Origin: Pedobacter sp.
GTDB lineage: Bacteria > Bacteroidota > Bacteroidia > Sphingobacteriales > Sphingobacteriaceae
Direction of reading: 5' to 3'
Length of the DNA: 64,000 nucleotides
Assembly (NCBI RefSeq): GCF_031119335.1
Contig: NZ_JAVHXT010000013.1
Location: 62,001 to 126,000 of the forward strand
Of the stretch, positions 44,222-53,024 are shown piece after piece. The notes under the pieces are model-generated. The model searched no databases. It saw only the letters and a list, made by a program, of their open reading frames with translations, and was not told where the DNA came from. A program made the translations under genes and the position numbers. Numbering within the stretch: the first letter of the stretch is position 1; each line of letters opens with the position of its first letter.

Positions 44222-45214
44222 GTGAGTGAACAAATCTTAAGTATCCAGCATTTAACCAAGCAGCACGTAGCCGAGCAACTATCAGGTATTTCTAATGTTA
44301 GCTTTACTATTAATAAAGGCGAAATTGTAGCCATTATTGGAGAAAGCGGAAGTGGAAAATCAACCCTGTTAAAATCTATTTACGGATTGTTAAAAGTTGA
44401 TGAAGGGGAGATTGTCTTTAATGGTAAACGTGTAAAAGGACCAGACGAACAACTTATTCCTGGCCATGCGGAAATGAAAATGGTAACGCAAGATTTTTCA
44501 TTGAACATTTATGCTAAAGTTTACGATAACATTGCTTCGCAGCTTTCTAATACAAACGTTGCTTTAAAACAGCAAAAAACCATAGAAGTGATGGAACATT
44601 TGCGAATTACTGCACTGAAAGATAAAAAAATTATTGCTTTAAGCGGTGGCGAGCAGCAACGTGTGGCTATTGCAAAGGCTTTAGTAAGCGATACTAAAGT
44701 TTTGTTGTTGGATGAACCTTTCTCACAAGTAGATGCCATTTTAAAAAATCAATTACGTGCCGATATTAAACGTTTGGCGAAGGAAACCGGCTTAACCATT
44801 ATCATGGTATCTCACGATGCTACGGACGGTTTGTTTATGGCAGACCGTTTAGTGATTTTGAAAGAAGGTAAATTATTGCAAGAGGGAAAGCCTAGAGAGG
44901 TTTACAATCACCCAAGTAGTACCTATACCGCAAAAATGCTAGGTAATGCTGTGGTGCTTTCTAAAAAAGAAGCACAGCAATTAGATTTAAAAGTTACTCA
45001 AGAGCAAGTTTGTTTTTATCCAGAATGGGTTGAGTTGAAAGCAAGCTGGTCGGCTAAGAAATTTAATGTGAGAGATATTTATTATAAAGGTTTTTATGAT
45101 GAATTGTTGTTAGAAAGAAATGGTGTTCATATTAGAGCATTGCAGTTGAATAGCGGTGAGCATAAAAAAAACGACCAAGTTTATGTAAACATTGGTCGTT
45201 TCTTGGAGTTTTAA
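44222..45214 (+). CDS. ABC transporter ATP-binding protein (PotA/FbpC-like)
   Basis: This 330-residue ATPase has Walker A GESGSGKST (about residues 39-47), the signature LSGGEQQRVAIAKAL, Walker B VLLLDEPFSQVD and the switch histidine in IIMVSHDATDG. After the nucleotide-binding domain, about 90 extra residues form a regulatory-like C-terminal domain (CFYPEWVELKASWSAKKF). The start is GTG 44222. No permease gene adjoins. The last 50 bp of the gene overlap a minus-strand terminator hairpin and recur as a decayed copy at 50630-50683. Confidence 0.88.
   Translation: MSEQILSIQHLTKQHVAEQLSGISNVSFTINKGEIVAIIGESGSGKSTLLKSIYGLLKVDEGEIVFNGKRVKGPDEQLIPGHAEMKMVTQDFSLNIYAKVYDNIASQLSNTNVALKQQKTIEVMEHLRITALKDKKIIALSGGEQQRVAIAKALVSDTKVLLLDEPFSQVDAILKNQLRADIKRLAKETGLTIIMVSHDATDGLFMADRLVILKEGKLLQEGKPREVYNHPSSTYTAKMLGNAVVLSKKEAQQLDLKVTQEQVCFYPEWVELKASWSAKKFNVRDIYYKGFYDELLLERNGVHIRALQLNSGEHKKNDQVYVNIGRFLEF
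45161..45195 (-). terminator. Minus-strand intrinsic terminator inside the ABC ATPase 3' end
   Basis: Read on the minus strand, AACGACCAA and TTGGTCGTT flank a 12-base loop and are followed by TTTTTTTT. It lies about 30 bp beyond the susD stop codon and would end the susC-susD transcript within the coding end of the convergent ABC gene. Confidence 0.7.
45161..45214. repeat. Left copy of a 54-bp direct repeat flanking a 5.5-kb segment
   Basis: The sequence coincides with the functional 3' end of the ABC ATPase gene and contains the hairpin ACGACCAA/TTGGTCGT. The last 27 bp, AACATTGGTC through GAGTTTTAA, are identical to the right copy at 50630-50683. On the minus strand the hairpin is followed by eight T, so it also works as a terminator for susD. 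Confidence 0.85.
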
Positions 45215-45224
45215 TTGTTCTGTT

Positions 45225-46928
45225 TTATTGAGTAGGATTTTGAGTTAGTTTTCCCGGGTACGAATTAATGGCACTTTGAGGGGTAACTCTATAATCGTTG
45301 GCTAATACCGGTGCAGTTTGATTTTGCGGTCCAGGATAAGCACGAGTAAGTGCCTTGCCGTTACGAAACACATCAAAACTGCGCTCAGCCTGATAGGCTA
45401 ATTCCAATTGTCTTTCTTTATCAATTCTAGTACCTGCATTGCTAGCATCTAAAGAGGCATATCCACCATTGACAATAGAACGGTTCCTTATCACATTAAG
45501 ATCAGCAAGTGCAAGTGGGTAGTTTTGTAATTTGGCATAGGCTTCGGCTCTATTAAGGTATACTTCTCCCAATCTGCTGATTACAGGAGAATGCAGTTGA
45601 GAATTTTCTCCCTCTTTAGAACATTTTACGATATAAAATTGAGGATAAACTCGGTTTAAGGTAATGAAGTAATCAATATATCCTGTGTATGTTTTACCAT
45701 CTTTGTAATTGATAGAGTAGATACCTTGTGTAGCGTCAACAGCAGTTAATGTGTAAACGTCTGTACCTTCTGTACAGGTAATTGTACTTCCGTTGCGGGT
45801 GGTGTTGGCTTGTACGTAGTTTTGTACATTTCCTGCATCATCCTTAATAAATCTAAAGACCTCTGTATAGGCACCTGCGGTATTTTTAGAGTAGGTGGGT
45901 TCAATAAAAGCCGCCCTAGCATCAACTATTTTGTAGTTGTCTGGTCTCCAATCGTTTCTTCCAGTTTCATTTAATAAACTAATGTATTTGGCACTCGCAT
46001 ACATTTCACCCCAGCCCATACCACCAATATTAGAATACATACCGCCAACTCCATAATAATGGTCGAAACCAGAAAACTCTGATGCTACCCTTTTAATAGC
46101 AAAAATAGTTTCCTTGTTATTTTCTGGAGTAAAGGTATTGTATTTCATAAAGTCTGCTCTAGATAACAAGCTGTAGGTACTAGCAGTGTTAATTACCTTA
46201 GTAGCATAATCTACAGCTAATTGAGCATAAGTCTGATTAGGAGTTTCGTAAGTTCCACTCATGTAAAGATACACTCTTGAAAGCATGGCTTGAGCTGCGG
46301 CTTTAGAGGCAAAAACAGGTCCTCTATTCGCTGAGATTAACTCTTCCGCTTTTTTTAAGTCGGCAATAGCTTGCTCATAAGTGGCTTTAACTGTAGCTCT
46401 ATCTGGAAAAGTAGCATTTTTAACATCTTCTGGTGTTCCATTTACAATTGGTACACCCAAATTTGTCTCAGGATTTTGATAATATGGGCGACCAAAAGCT
46501 CGCACTAAATAAAAATACATCATTCCGCGAACGTAGTAGCATTCTCCTAGTTTGCTATCAAGTGTTGCATTTTTACCTTGTGGTATCATATTTAAAATAT
46601 TGGATGCTTGGGCTATTGCCTTATATCCACTATCCCAAAATGTAGTTAATCGTCCGTTATTTGGAGTTCTAGAGAACGAAATGAATTCATAAAAAGCATC
46701 TGTAGAAGAACCTCTTATCATCATGTTGTCGCCAGCATATTCGCCTAAGCGGTGCATAGGGTCAGACCAAGCCTTAAGCTGTGCATATACTCCATTTAAT
46801 AGTGCATCTATAGATTCTTCCGGATTTCCAGTAATCTTTTCCGATCTCATCGAACCAAAAGGTTCCCTATCTACTTTACATGCCGACAGAGCGGTAATAG
46901 TAAATAATATAGCTAATATCTTTTTCAT
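45225..46928 (-). CDS. susD: RagB/SusD-family nutrient-uptake lipoprotein
   Basis: This 567-residue outer-membrane lipoprotein is of the SusD type, which caps a SusC TonB-dependent channel and captures glycans or peptides. The lipobox is ITALSAC (Cys17). TPR-like helices include YVRGMMYFYLVRAFGRPYY, and ATVKATYEQAIADLKKAEEL and PVFASKAAAQAMLSRVYLYM are typical. The C-terminal end has RLGEVYLNRAEAYAKL and ERQLELAYQAERSFDVFRNG. It appears intact, although its partner gene upstream has lost its 5' part. It converges on the ABC ATPase gene. Confidence 0.93.
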   Translation of the reverse strand: MKKILAILFTITALSACKVDREPFGSMRSEKITGNPEESIDALLNGVYAQLKAWSDPMHRLGEYAGDNMMIRGSSTDAFYEFISFSRTPNNGRLTTFWDSGYKAIAQASNILNMIPQGKNATLDSKLGECYYVRGMMYFYLVRAFGRPYYQNPETNLGVPIVNGTPEDVKNATFPDRATVKATYEQAIADLKKAEELISANRGPVFASKAAAQAMLSRVYLYMSGTYETPNQTYAQLAVDYATKVINTASTYSLLSRADFMKYNTFTPENNKETIFAIKRVASEFSGFDHYYGVGGMYSNIGGMGWGEMYASAKYISLLNETGRNDWRPDNYKIVDARAAFIEPTYSKNTAGAYTEVFRFIKDDAGNVQNYVQANTTRNGSTITCTEGTDVYTLTAVDATQGIYSINYKDGKTYTGYIDYFITLNRVYPQFYIVKCSKEGENSQLHSPVISRLGEVYLNRAEAYAKLQNYPLALADLNVIRNRSIVNGGYASLDASNAGTRIDKERQLELAYQAERSFDVFRNGKALTRAYPGPQNQTAPVLANDYRVTPQSAINSYPGKLTQNPTQ

Positions 46929-46939
46929 TTTTATTTTAT

Positions 46940-49276
46940 TTAGAATGAAACATTAATTCCTAACATAAATCTCCGGGTCATCGGATAAACAGATGGTCCA
47001 GCAGAAAATAGTATCGTTCCATCATCGCTAGTAGGTATTTCTGGATCTACACCCGAATATTTTGTAATTACAAATAGATTTTCTCCCGATAAGTAGGCTC
47101 TCAGGTTTTTGATTTTGTATTTTTTCAGGTCGAAGTTATATCCTAAAGCTAGTGAACGCATTCTGAAAAAATCATTGCTTTCCAAATAACGAGAAGACAT
47201 AGCGTTACCATTATTGGTATTGTTGTATCTTGCTACCGGATGGGTTGCAACATCTCCAGCTTTTTGCCACCTACTCCAACCATCCATTAGTTTCATTTGG
47301 TTACGATCGGTGTATGCACCATCAGAGTCGTATTCTCTACGCGAATAGTTGAAAAGCTTTCCTCCAATAGAATAACCAAATACTGCATTCATGTCAAAAC
47401 TTTTCCATCTTAAAGAGGTACTAATTCCACCAAACAAATCAGGCGATGCCTTACCCATTTTTTCTTGGGTGGCTTGTGCATAGGTTGATGTGGTTGTTCT
47501 GCCCGTTTCATTTCCATTAGCGTCTCTGGTTACTCTGTACCACATTGGTAATCCATTGTCTGGGTTAACGCCAGCCCATTCAGGCATATAATACGTGTCT
47601 ACAGGTAAGCCAATTTGTAAAAGCCTACTTGCAGATCCGGCTACGCCTAGGCGGTCGCCAATAATGATTGGTTTAGCAGTGTAAGAACCATCAACGTTTC
47701 TGGTTTTGTAGATATCGGTTAGTTTATTTCTGTTATGTCCAAGATTTATATCTAAGCTCCACGTTAAATCGTTACTACGTATAATATCTCCGCCAATGGC
47801 AACTTCGATACCCTTGTTTCTCATTTTACCAACATTTTGCCACATGCTTGTTACGCCTGTTAATCCAGAAATTGGCACATCGTATAAAATGTTATCTGTG
47901 TTTTTGATATAGTAATCAAGGTTTAATCTTAACCTATTGTTAAAAGCATTTACATCTAAGCCCAAACCTGTGGTATAAGTTTCTTCCCAGGTTAGGTCTT
48001 TGTTTCCTACTTGGCCAATTAAAAGTCCCGGAACACCGTTGTAGCCTGCAGCTGGGTTTACTGCATATAAATCGTATTGGGGATATAGAGAGCTAGGACG
48101 ATTACCTACCGTACCGTAAGCTGCTCGAAGTTTAAGATTGTTAATGTAATTAGCCTTGAACCAATCTTCTTTGTGGATATTCCAGCCAGCACTAATAGAG
48201 AAGAAATCTCCATATTTTTTACCAAAATTTGAAGCACCATCTCTACGTAAGGATAATTGTGCTAGGTATTTATCCGCGTAAGCATAATTTGCGTTGAACA
48301 GATAAGATTGTACTGCCCATTCGCTTATTCCTCCTTTGGTTCGTTCTGGTAAAGATACTACATCTAATACCTGAAACCCTCTTGATAGACCTGTACCGTA
48401 AACATCTAATGTTTTAGCTCTGTAGTCGTTAAATTCATAACCTGCCAAGGCATTTACGTTATGTTTGCCCCAGGTATTGTTGTAACGTAAAATCTGATTG
48501 GTATAACGGCGGGCGTATTCCGATCTATATTCCGTAATACGTCCGTTTACACTTTGAGCGGCACTCGAAAGAGGATCTGAGTAACTGTTAGACGTGTATG
48601 TGTTAAATCTGTAATTGTTAACTGATGAAAATGTGAAATTTTTGTTGATTTTGATATCAAAATCAAGATTTCCCATAAACTCGTAATTGGTATTGGCAGA
48701 ATGGTTCCATTGCAAATCGTACAAATAGTTGGTGCCAACGCTGTTTACCCATGTACTAGACCTATGCCCAACTAGGTTTCCATTGGTGTCGTAAGGACTA
48801 TCCCATGGTAGGTTAGAATACATCGAGGTTACAGAATATTGCTTATCAACAACACCCCTGCGAGAGCCAACTAGGGCAGGTTTGATGCTCAGCCATTCGA
48901 AAGGTTTGTATGTTGTGTTCAATCTAAAATTGTAACGCTCATAGTCGTAACCTTTTACAGTTCCAGCTTCATCGTAAAATCCAACAGAAAAAAATGACTG
49001 CAGCTTTTCAGTTCCACTCTGTATAGAAATGTTATGGTTTTGATTAAAGCCAGTTCTTGTAGCTAAATCCCACCAGCTAAAATTACTGTTACGTAGTTCT
49101 GGTTTCCAGCGAGGGAAGGCAATTGTGTTAGCGTTAGCAAAAGATGCATAGTAGTCGTACAGTTCTGCGCCATTCATTACCTGTAAATTACCATTAGTTA
49201 GTGTGGTAAAACCAGTTCTCGAAGCAATATCTAATGTTGTTTGACCAGTTTTGGCTCTTTTGGTAGTAACAATAAC
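46940..49276 (-). pseudogene. susC: SusC-type TonB-dependent receptor, 5'-truncated
   Basis: About 778 codons of SusC homology remain, from VIVTTKRAKTGQTT, which is the end of the plug domain, through the beta barrel to the terminal RRFMLGINVSF. The signal peptide, carboxypeptidase-like domain, TonB box and most of the plug (roughly 230-250 residues) are missing. Immediately upstream of VIVTT the frame has a TAA, and the sequence beyond 49276 is unrelated. An internal ATG at 49177 leaves a 745-codon frame, but without export signal it could not be a working receptor. The intact susD starts 11 bp downstream. Confidence 0.85.
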
Positions 49277-49637
49277 TTACAATGCCCAGAGGAGGAGATT
49301 TCTAAGTCGTACAGAAGACGTTGGGAGATAAAAATCTTTCTCCACTTCATCGACGGAACACAATACAAATCCTCTTGTTTCGCTTAACAAAAACGAGTTA
49401 CGAACAGTACTGTGAATGATACTGACAGATACAATGATGATGTATAAGAAAGTAAATCACATCGGTTAAAGGACTGCTAAAAGACGTTTCTCTTTGGAGA
49501 AATAAGAGACCTAGCAATTGCAATGATTGTCATGTAATCTGGTGGAGACACAAGCTTATTTTTAAAACATAAAAAATGGCCGGAATTTTTTCCGACCATG
49601 ACTAGTCTCGATACAGACTCTTTTCTGCTTATTTTTG
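49277..49637. other. Anonymous region between the susC break and the zinc-finger protein gene
   Basis: This is a 361-bp stretch without recognisable coding sequence. It begins exactly where susC homology ends. It holds scattered short frames with no family resemblance and, at 49571-49597, the terminator of the upstream minus-strand gene. It may be debris from the rearrangement that removed the susC 5' end. Confidence 0.6.
49571..49597 (-). terminator. Intrinsic terminator of the zinc-finger protein gene
   Basis: On the minus strand, GGTCGGAA pairs with TTCCGGCC (one G-U) around a 4-base loop and is followed by a T-run after an A. It lies 40 bp beyond the stop codon at 49638. Confidence 0.82.
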
Positions 49638-50255
49638 TTAGTGCCTTGATTTTCCACAATCAATGCAAATTGAAGTACTTGTTGAATTAATCATGTGACA
49701 ACCCTTACAGACCCAATGATAACTACTACTTCCAGCCATTTCTTGTAGTTCACTTTGAGCCTGTATAATTAAGTCAACAAAACCGATTTCATTTCCTGAA
49801 GTAACTCCATCTATTTGGTCGATTTTTAGCCCCGCATACCCGAACTGAGAAGCTCCGTTAAAATTTAAAATTACACTGAAGTGATTTACTCCAGGACTTA
49901 GGTTCATTGTAACCTTTCTGACTGCTCGCCCATTCGTAATAAACAAATTTGTATTGCTCCCAGGAGTAATAACTGTATAACTCCCACCATTACCATCATA
50001 AACGAAATCAAAGGTGTAAACTGAACTGTTAATACAGTAGATTTCCCCCTCAATTGTAGCACTAGCGGGTGTAATGTAGGTTTGAACATTTTGAAACAAA
50101 GTATTTCCACTACGGAATTGGAAAAATGGTTTCAAGGTATCTTTAAAAAAGATAGGTTTAGGATTATAAGCAGTAGATGCAAAAGAATAATTTATTTGGG
50201 ACGAAATGCAAACGTAAACCAAATAAAACAAAAAGATTTTAAAATTAAATTTCAT
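49638..50255 (-). CDS. Secreted protein with C-terminal RanBP2-type zinc finger
   Basis: This 205-residue protein has a signal peptide (residues 1-26, FLFYLVYVCISS core, ending FAS). A beta-rich middle part contains IEGEIYCINSSVYTFDFVYD and VNHFSVILNFNGASQFGYAG, like a small jelly-roll or cytochrome-associated beta domain. The last 25 residues fit the RanBP2 zinc finger exactly: Trp181, Cys183, Cys186, Asn190, Cys197 and Cys200 in W-x-C-x2-C-x3-N-x6-C-x2-C. The finger is known from eukaryotic RNA- and ubiquitin-binding proteins and also occurs in some bacterial proteins. Its presence on an exported protein is unusual. It lies inside the segment flanked by the 54-bp repeats. Function is unknown. 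Confidence 0.75.
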   Translation of the reverse strand: MKFNFKIFLFYLVYVCISSQINYSFASTAYNPKPIFFKDTLKPFFQFRSGNTLFQNVQTYITPASATIEGEIYCINSSVYTFDFVYDGNGGSYTVITPGSNTNLFITNGRAVRKVTMNLSPGVNHFSVILNFNGASQFGYAGLKIDQIDGVTSGNEIGFVDLIIQAQSELQEMAGSSSYHWVCKGCHMINSTSTSICIDCGKSRH

Positions 50256-50629
50256 AGTTAAGTGTTTAAGGTAAGATTTATTAACGTTTATATAAATATT
50301 TTTATAATAGTAAATATATTAACTGCTAGGGTAAGATTTTTGGTAGAACTTAGCGCAAACGCTTGCGTGGACTATACCATTTATATTGGTAGATTACCAA
50401 CTAACATGTTGTTTTGCAGGATTATAAAAGAAAGGCAAACGTTAAAATGGTTTTTTCATTTATGTTTTATAGCGCAAACGTTTGACGTGGTTGAGAAAGC
50501 CGATTTTTGAGGTAAGGACTTCCTGTAAGATATCGGATTGAAGTATAGGAAAGTGGGATAATCAGTATTAGTTTTTAAAGGAAATATATTAAAATAGGGA
50601 GGCAGAAAAAAGGAAATAGGGTTATGATA
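50256..50629. promoter_or_regulatory. Upstream region of the zinc-finger protein gene with three LacI-operator-like boxes
   Basis: Three boxes share CAAACG: CGCAAACGCTTGCG at 50354-50367, GGCAAACGTTAAAA at 50434-50447 and CGCAAACGTTTGAC at 50473-50486. The first fits the LacI/CcpA-type dyad (AAnCGnTT core with flanking GC) almost perfectly. The first and third also share the longer context TAGCGCAAACG...CGTGG. They lie 100 to 230 bp upstream of the minus-strand start at 50255. No LacI gene is in the window. The remainder is A/T-rich with no gene. Confidence 0.5.
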
Positions 50630-50683
50630 GCACAAAAAAAACGACCATTGTATGTGAACATTGGTCGTTTCTTGGAGTTTTAA
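50630..50683. repeat. Right copy of the 54-bp direct repeat (decayed ABC ATPase 3' end)
   Basis: The sequence matches the last 54 bp of the ABC ATPase gene at 45161-45214, with a 27-bp identical end and about five differences, including a one-base deletion, in the first half. It still ends in the VNIGRFLEF codons and stop, but the frame is broken upstream. On the minus strand it is a hairpin plus T8, 7 bp beyond the stop of the lipoprotein gene at 50690. Confidence 0.85.
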
Positions 50684-50689
50684 ATTTTT

Positions 50690-51061
50690 TTACGTTACGT
50701 TCTCTGCAGCTATCAAAACTACCTTGACACGAATTGTCGTAGTTGGACGGTAAGCACAACTAATTGAAATTCCACCAATGTGGGCTTCGTAGTCAAAATC
50801 TCCGTATGGCAATTGATAGTAGCTTGTGAAATTTGGAGTAGCTGTGTATACTAATACACCTTCGTCGTAAAAATTGATATCATCAAGTTCAGGAATATTT
50901 AAATCTAAGAAATACTCGCCATTACTTAATACCCATTGATTTGGCGCCATATCAAATACGATTGTTCTATTGGGTGTTGTTTGGTTAATAATAGTGTCTT
51001 TCTGGCATGATACCAAACCTAGTGTGGTAATGCAAAGTAGGAGTAGGGTTAGTCTTTTCAT
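50690..51061 (-). CDS. Small lipoprotein of unknown function
   Basis: This 123-residue protein has a lipoprotein signal (MKRLTLLLLCITTLGLVSC, lipobox Cys at residue 19). The mature part alternates beta-strand-like segments, such as NQWVLSNGEYFLDLNIPELD and YQLPYGDFDYEAHIGG, and has no known motif. Its terminator is the right copy of the 54-bp repeat. Before the 5.5-kb segment was present, this gene may have directly converged on the ABC ATPase gene. Confidence 0.72.
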   Translation of the reverse strand: MKRLTLLLLCITTLGLVSCQKDTIINQTTPNRTIVFDMAPNQWVLSNGEYFLDLNIPELDDINFYDEGVLVYTATPNFTSYYQLPYGDFDYEAHIGGISISCAYRPTTTIRVKVVLIAAENVT

Positions 51062-51355
51062 CTTGTGTTGGTTTAAATGTTTTGCGAAACTCCTTCTTAT
51101 GTTATTAAGGATATTTCAAATTCAGGTTTCATTTTGTGTGTTGTTAAGCATATATCAAAACCGTTGCCAAAAAATCATAAAATTTATTCGCTGAATAAAA
51201 AAATGATAAACAAAATTTAAAATGTTTTGTTGTTAGCTTTTTAAGGCGGTTTTTTAATCGTTTGTAACAAAAAAATGCTCCAATATTTTTTTGATGTTAG
51301 CACTTTTTGGTTTGAAAATGAATAGTTTTTTGGAGAGCATATTTATTGTAAAACA

Positions 51356-51385
51356 AAATAGGAGACAATTTCTTGCCTCCTATTT
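51356..51385 (-). terminator. Probable terminator downstream of ilvA
   Basis: On the minus strand AAATAGGAG pairs with CTCCTATTT across a 12-base loop and is followed by TTGTTTT. It lies about 140 bp beyond the ilvA stop, after the palindromic repeat at 51425-51517, and would close the ilv-leu operon. The rest of the 51062-51526 gap is A/T-rich, presumably with the lipoprotein promoter. Confidence 0.65.
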
Positions 51386-51424
51386 ACGTAGTATATAATT
51401 ATGGAAAAGTTTTGTTATTTTTCT

Positions 51425-51517
51425 CGTCATTGCGAGGCACGAAGCAATCTTAAAGCGATTAGTTTTTTTGTTAACAAAAGTTGTAAGATTGCTTCGTCGT
51501 TCCTCCTCGCAATGACG
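51425..51517. repeat. CGTCATTGCGAGG palindromic repeat, full copy 1
   Basis: The arms CGTCATTGCGAGG...GAAGCAATCTT and AAGATTGCTTCGTCG...CCTCGCAATGACG are inverted across a 40-bp centre, giving a hairpin of 93 bp. It lies 10 bp after the ilvA stop. Other copies of this family are at 55335-55402 and 58774-58862, with half copies at 52962 and 62086. Confidence 0.9.
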
Positions 51518-51526
51518 ATATAATGC

Positions 51527-52777
51527 TTAAACCAAATACTCAAACAGCGTTGCATCTTGGTTTAGTTCAATCACATCAAACTTAAAATCCTTCATACGTT
51601 GTAAAATACCTGCATAATCTTCCTTCTTCGTAAGCTCAATACCTACTAAAGCTGGTCCGTTTTCTTTATTCGTTTTTTTAATGAACTCAAAACGAGTAAT
51701 ATCATCATGTGGACCTAAAACTTCGTTCACAAATAACTTTAAAGCTCCTGGACGCTGCGGGAAACGCACAATAAAGTAATGCTTCAATCCTTCGAAAAGT
51801 AAAGACTTCTCTTTGATTTCTTGCATACGTTCGATATCATTATTGCCACCACTCACCACACAAACTACGGTTTTACCAACAATTTGGTCTTTCACTTGCT
51901 CTAACGCAGCTACAGACAAAGCACCAGCAGGCTCAACTACAATGGCGTCCTCATTGTACAGTTTTAAGATAGTCGTACAAATTTGTCCCTCTGGTATTAA
52001 ATACGTGGAGCTCAATAAATCGCTGCAATATTTGTAGGTAATCCATCCCATTCTTTTTACAGCGGCACCATCTACAAAACGTTCGATATTTTCTACCGTT
52101 ACCGGACTGCCATGTTTTAAAGCTTCTGTTAAAGACGGCGCTCCCATAGGTTCCACACCAAAAACTTTAACACTAGGTTTTACCGTTTGCAGGTAAGCCG
52201 TAACACCAGAAGCCAAACCACCGCCACCAATAGGCACTACAATCGCATCTAAATCAGGTAAATCCTGATAGATTTCCATCATTACCGTAGCCTGTCCTTC
52301 AATTACTTTTTCGTCATCAAAAGGAGGAATAAAAGTAGCCGATTTTTCCTCGCTGTAGGCCAGTGCTTCTTTCAAACAATCGTCAAAAGTATCACCAACA
52401 AGAATAACTTCTACGTTATCGCCACCAAACATATTTACCTGCGTAATTTTTTGTTTAGGGGTAATCTCAGGCATGAAAATGACACCTTTAATACCTAATT
52501 TCTTACACGAAAAAGCCACGCCTTGCGCATGATTGCCGGCACTAGCACACACTACGCCATTCTTTAATTGGTCGGTAGTTAAGCCGCTTATTTTGTTGTA
52601 AGCACCACGTAATTTGTAAGAACGTACAATTTGTAAATCCTCTCGTTTCAAATAAATATTGGCATTGTACTTTAATGAAAGTCCTGCGTTAAACTCTAGC
52701 GGAGTTCGTTTTACAACCCCTTGTAAGGTTGCAAATGCCTGTTCAAAATCGAAAGTATATTCTGTTGTTGTTTCCAT
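51527..52777 (-). CDS. ilvA: Threonine dehydratase (threonine ammonia-lyase)
   Basis: This 416-residue PLP enzyme deaminates threonine to 2-oxobutanoate, the entry to isoleucine synthesis. The PLP lysine is Lys55 in VRSYKLRGAYNKI. The glycine loop VVPIGGGGLASG binds cofactor phosphate, and CASAGNHAQGVAF is the usual substrate-loop motif. A single C-terminal ACT-like regulatory domain (YFIVRFPQRPGALKLFVNEV) makes it the shorter, ACT-containing form and not the 510-residue double-domain E. coli type. It is the last gene of the minus-strand operon, 247 bp after leuA. Confidence 0.94.
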   Translation of the reverse strand: METTTEYTFDFEQAFATLQGVVKRTPLEFNAGLSLKYNANIYLKREDLQIVRSYKLRGAYNKISGLTTDQLKNGVVCASAGNHAQGVAFSCKKLGIKGVIFMPEITPKQKITQVNMFGGDNVEVILVGDTFDDCLKEALAYSEEKSATFIPPFDDEKVIEGQATVMMEIYQDLPDLDAIVVPIGGGGLASGVTAYLQTVKPSVKVFGVEPMGAPSLTEALKHGSPVTVENIERFVDGAAVKRMGWITYKYCSDLLSSTYLIPEGQICTTILKLYNEDAIVVEPAGALSVAALEQVKDQIVGKTVVCVVSGGNNDIERMQEIKEKSLLFEGLKHYFIVRFPQRPGALKLFVNEVLGPHDDITRFEFIKKTNKENGPALVGIELTKKEDYAGILQRMKDFKFDVIELNQDATLFEYLV

Positions 52778-52778
52778 A

Positions 52779-52801
52779 CCCCAAACCCCTAAAGGGGCTT
52801 T
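52779..52801. repeat. CCCCTAAAGGGG element, half unit
   Basis: CCCCAAACCCCTAAAGGGGCTT starts 1 bp upstream of the ilvA start codon. It has the same motif as the full elements at 57528-57607 and 62871-62949. Confidence 0.75.
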
Positions 52802-52961
52802 TATCTTTTATAATTTTATTTTTTTGAAAAGCAGTTGCAGCTTTCCATCGCTTGCGATAGCCCTGCTATTCGTTTCTCCCGATAAAATCGGGATCCACTG
52901 CTATCAGGTTTAGTTAACTTAAACCAATTTTTCTATACACGTTTTGCTTTCCCTCGCTTTA

Positions 52962-52993
52962 AGATTGCTTCGTCGTTCCTCCTCGCAATGACG
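52962..52993. repeat. CGTCATTGCGAGG repeat, half unit
   Basis: Only one arm is present (AGATTGCTTCGTCGTTCCTC then CTCGCAATGACG), 31 bp after the leuA stop, in the leuA-ilvA gap. The opposite arm is absent. Confidence 0.85.
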
Positions 52994-53024
52994 GAGTAGT
53001 TAAAGAGCTGCGAGCAATCAAAAA

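Noticed and set aside
45215..50629. Classical transposon or integrative element
   Set aside because: No transposase, integrase or terminal inverted repeats are visible; only the flanking 54-bp direct repeats support insertion, so I did not call a mobile element.
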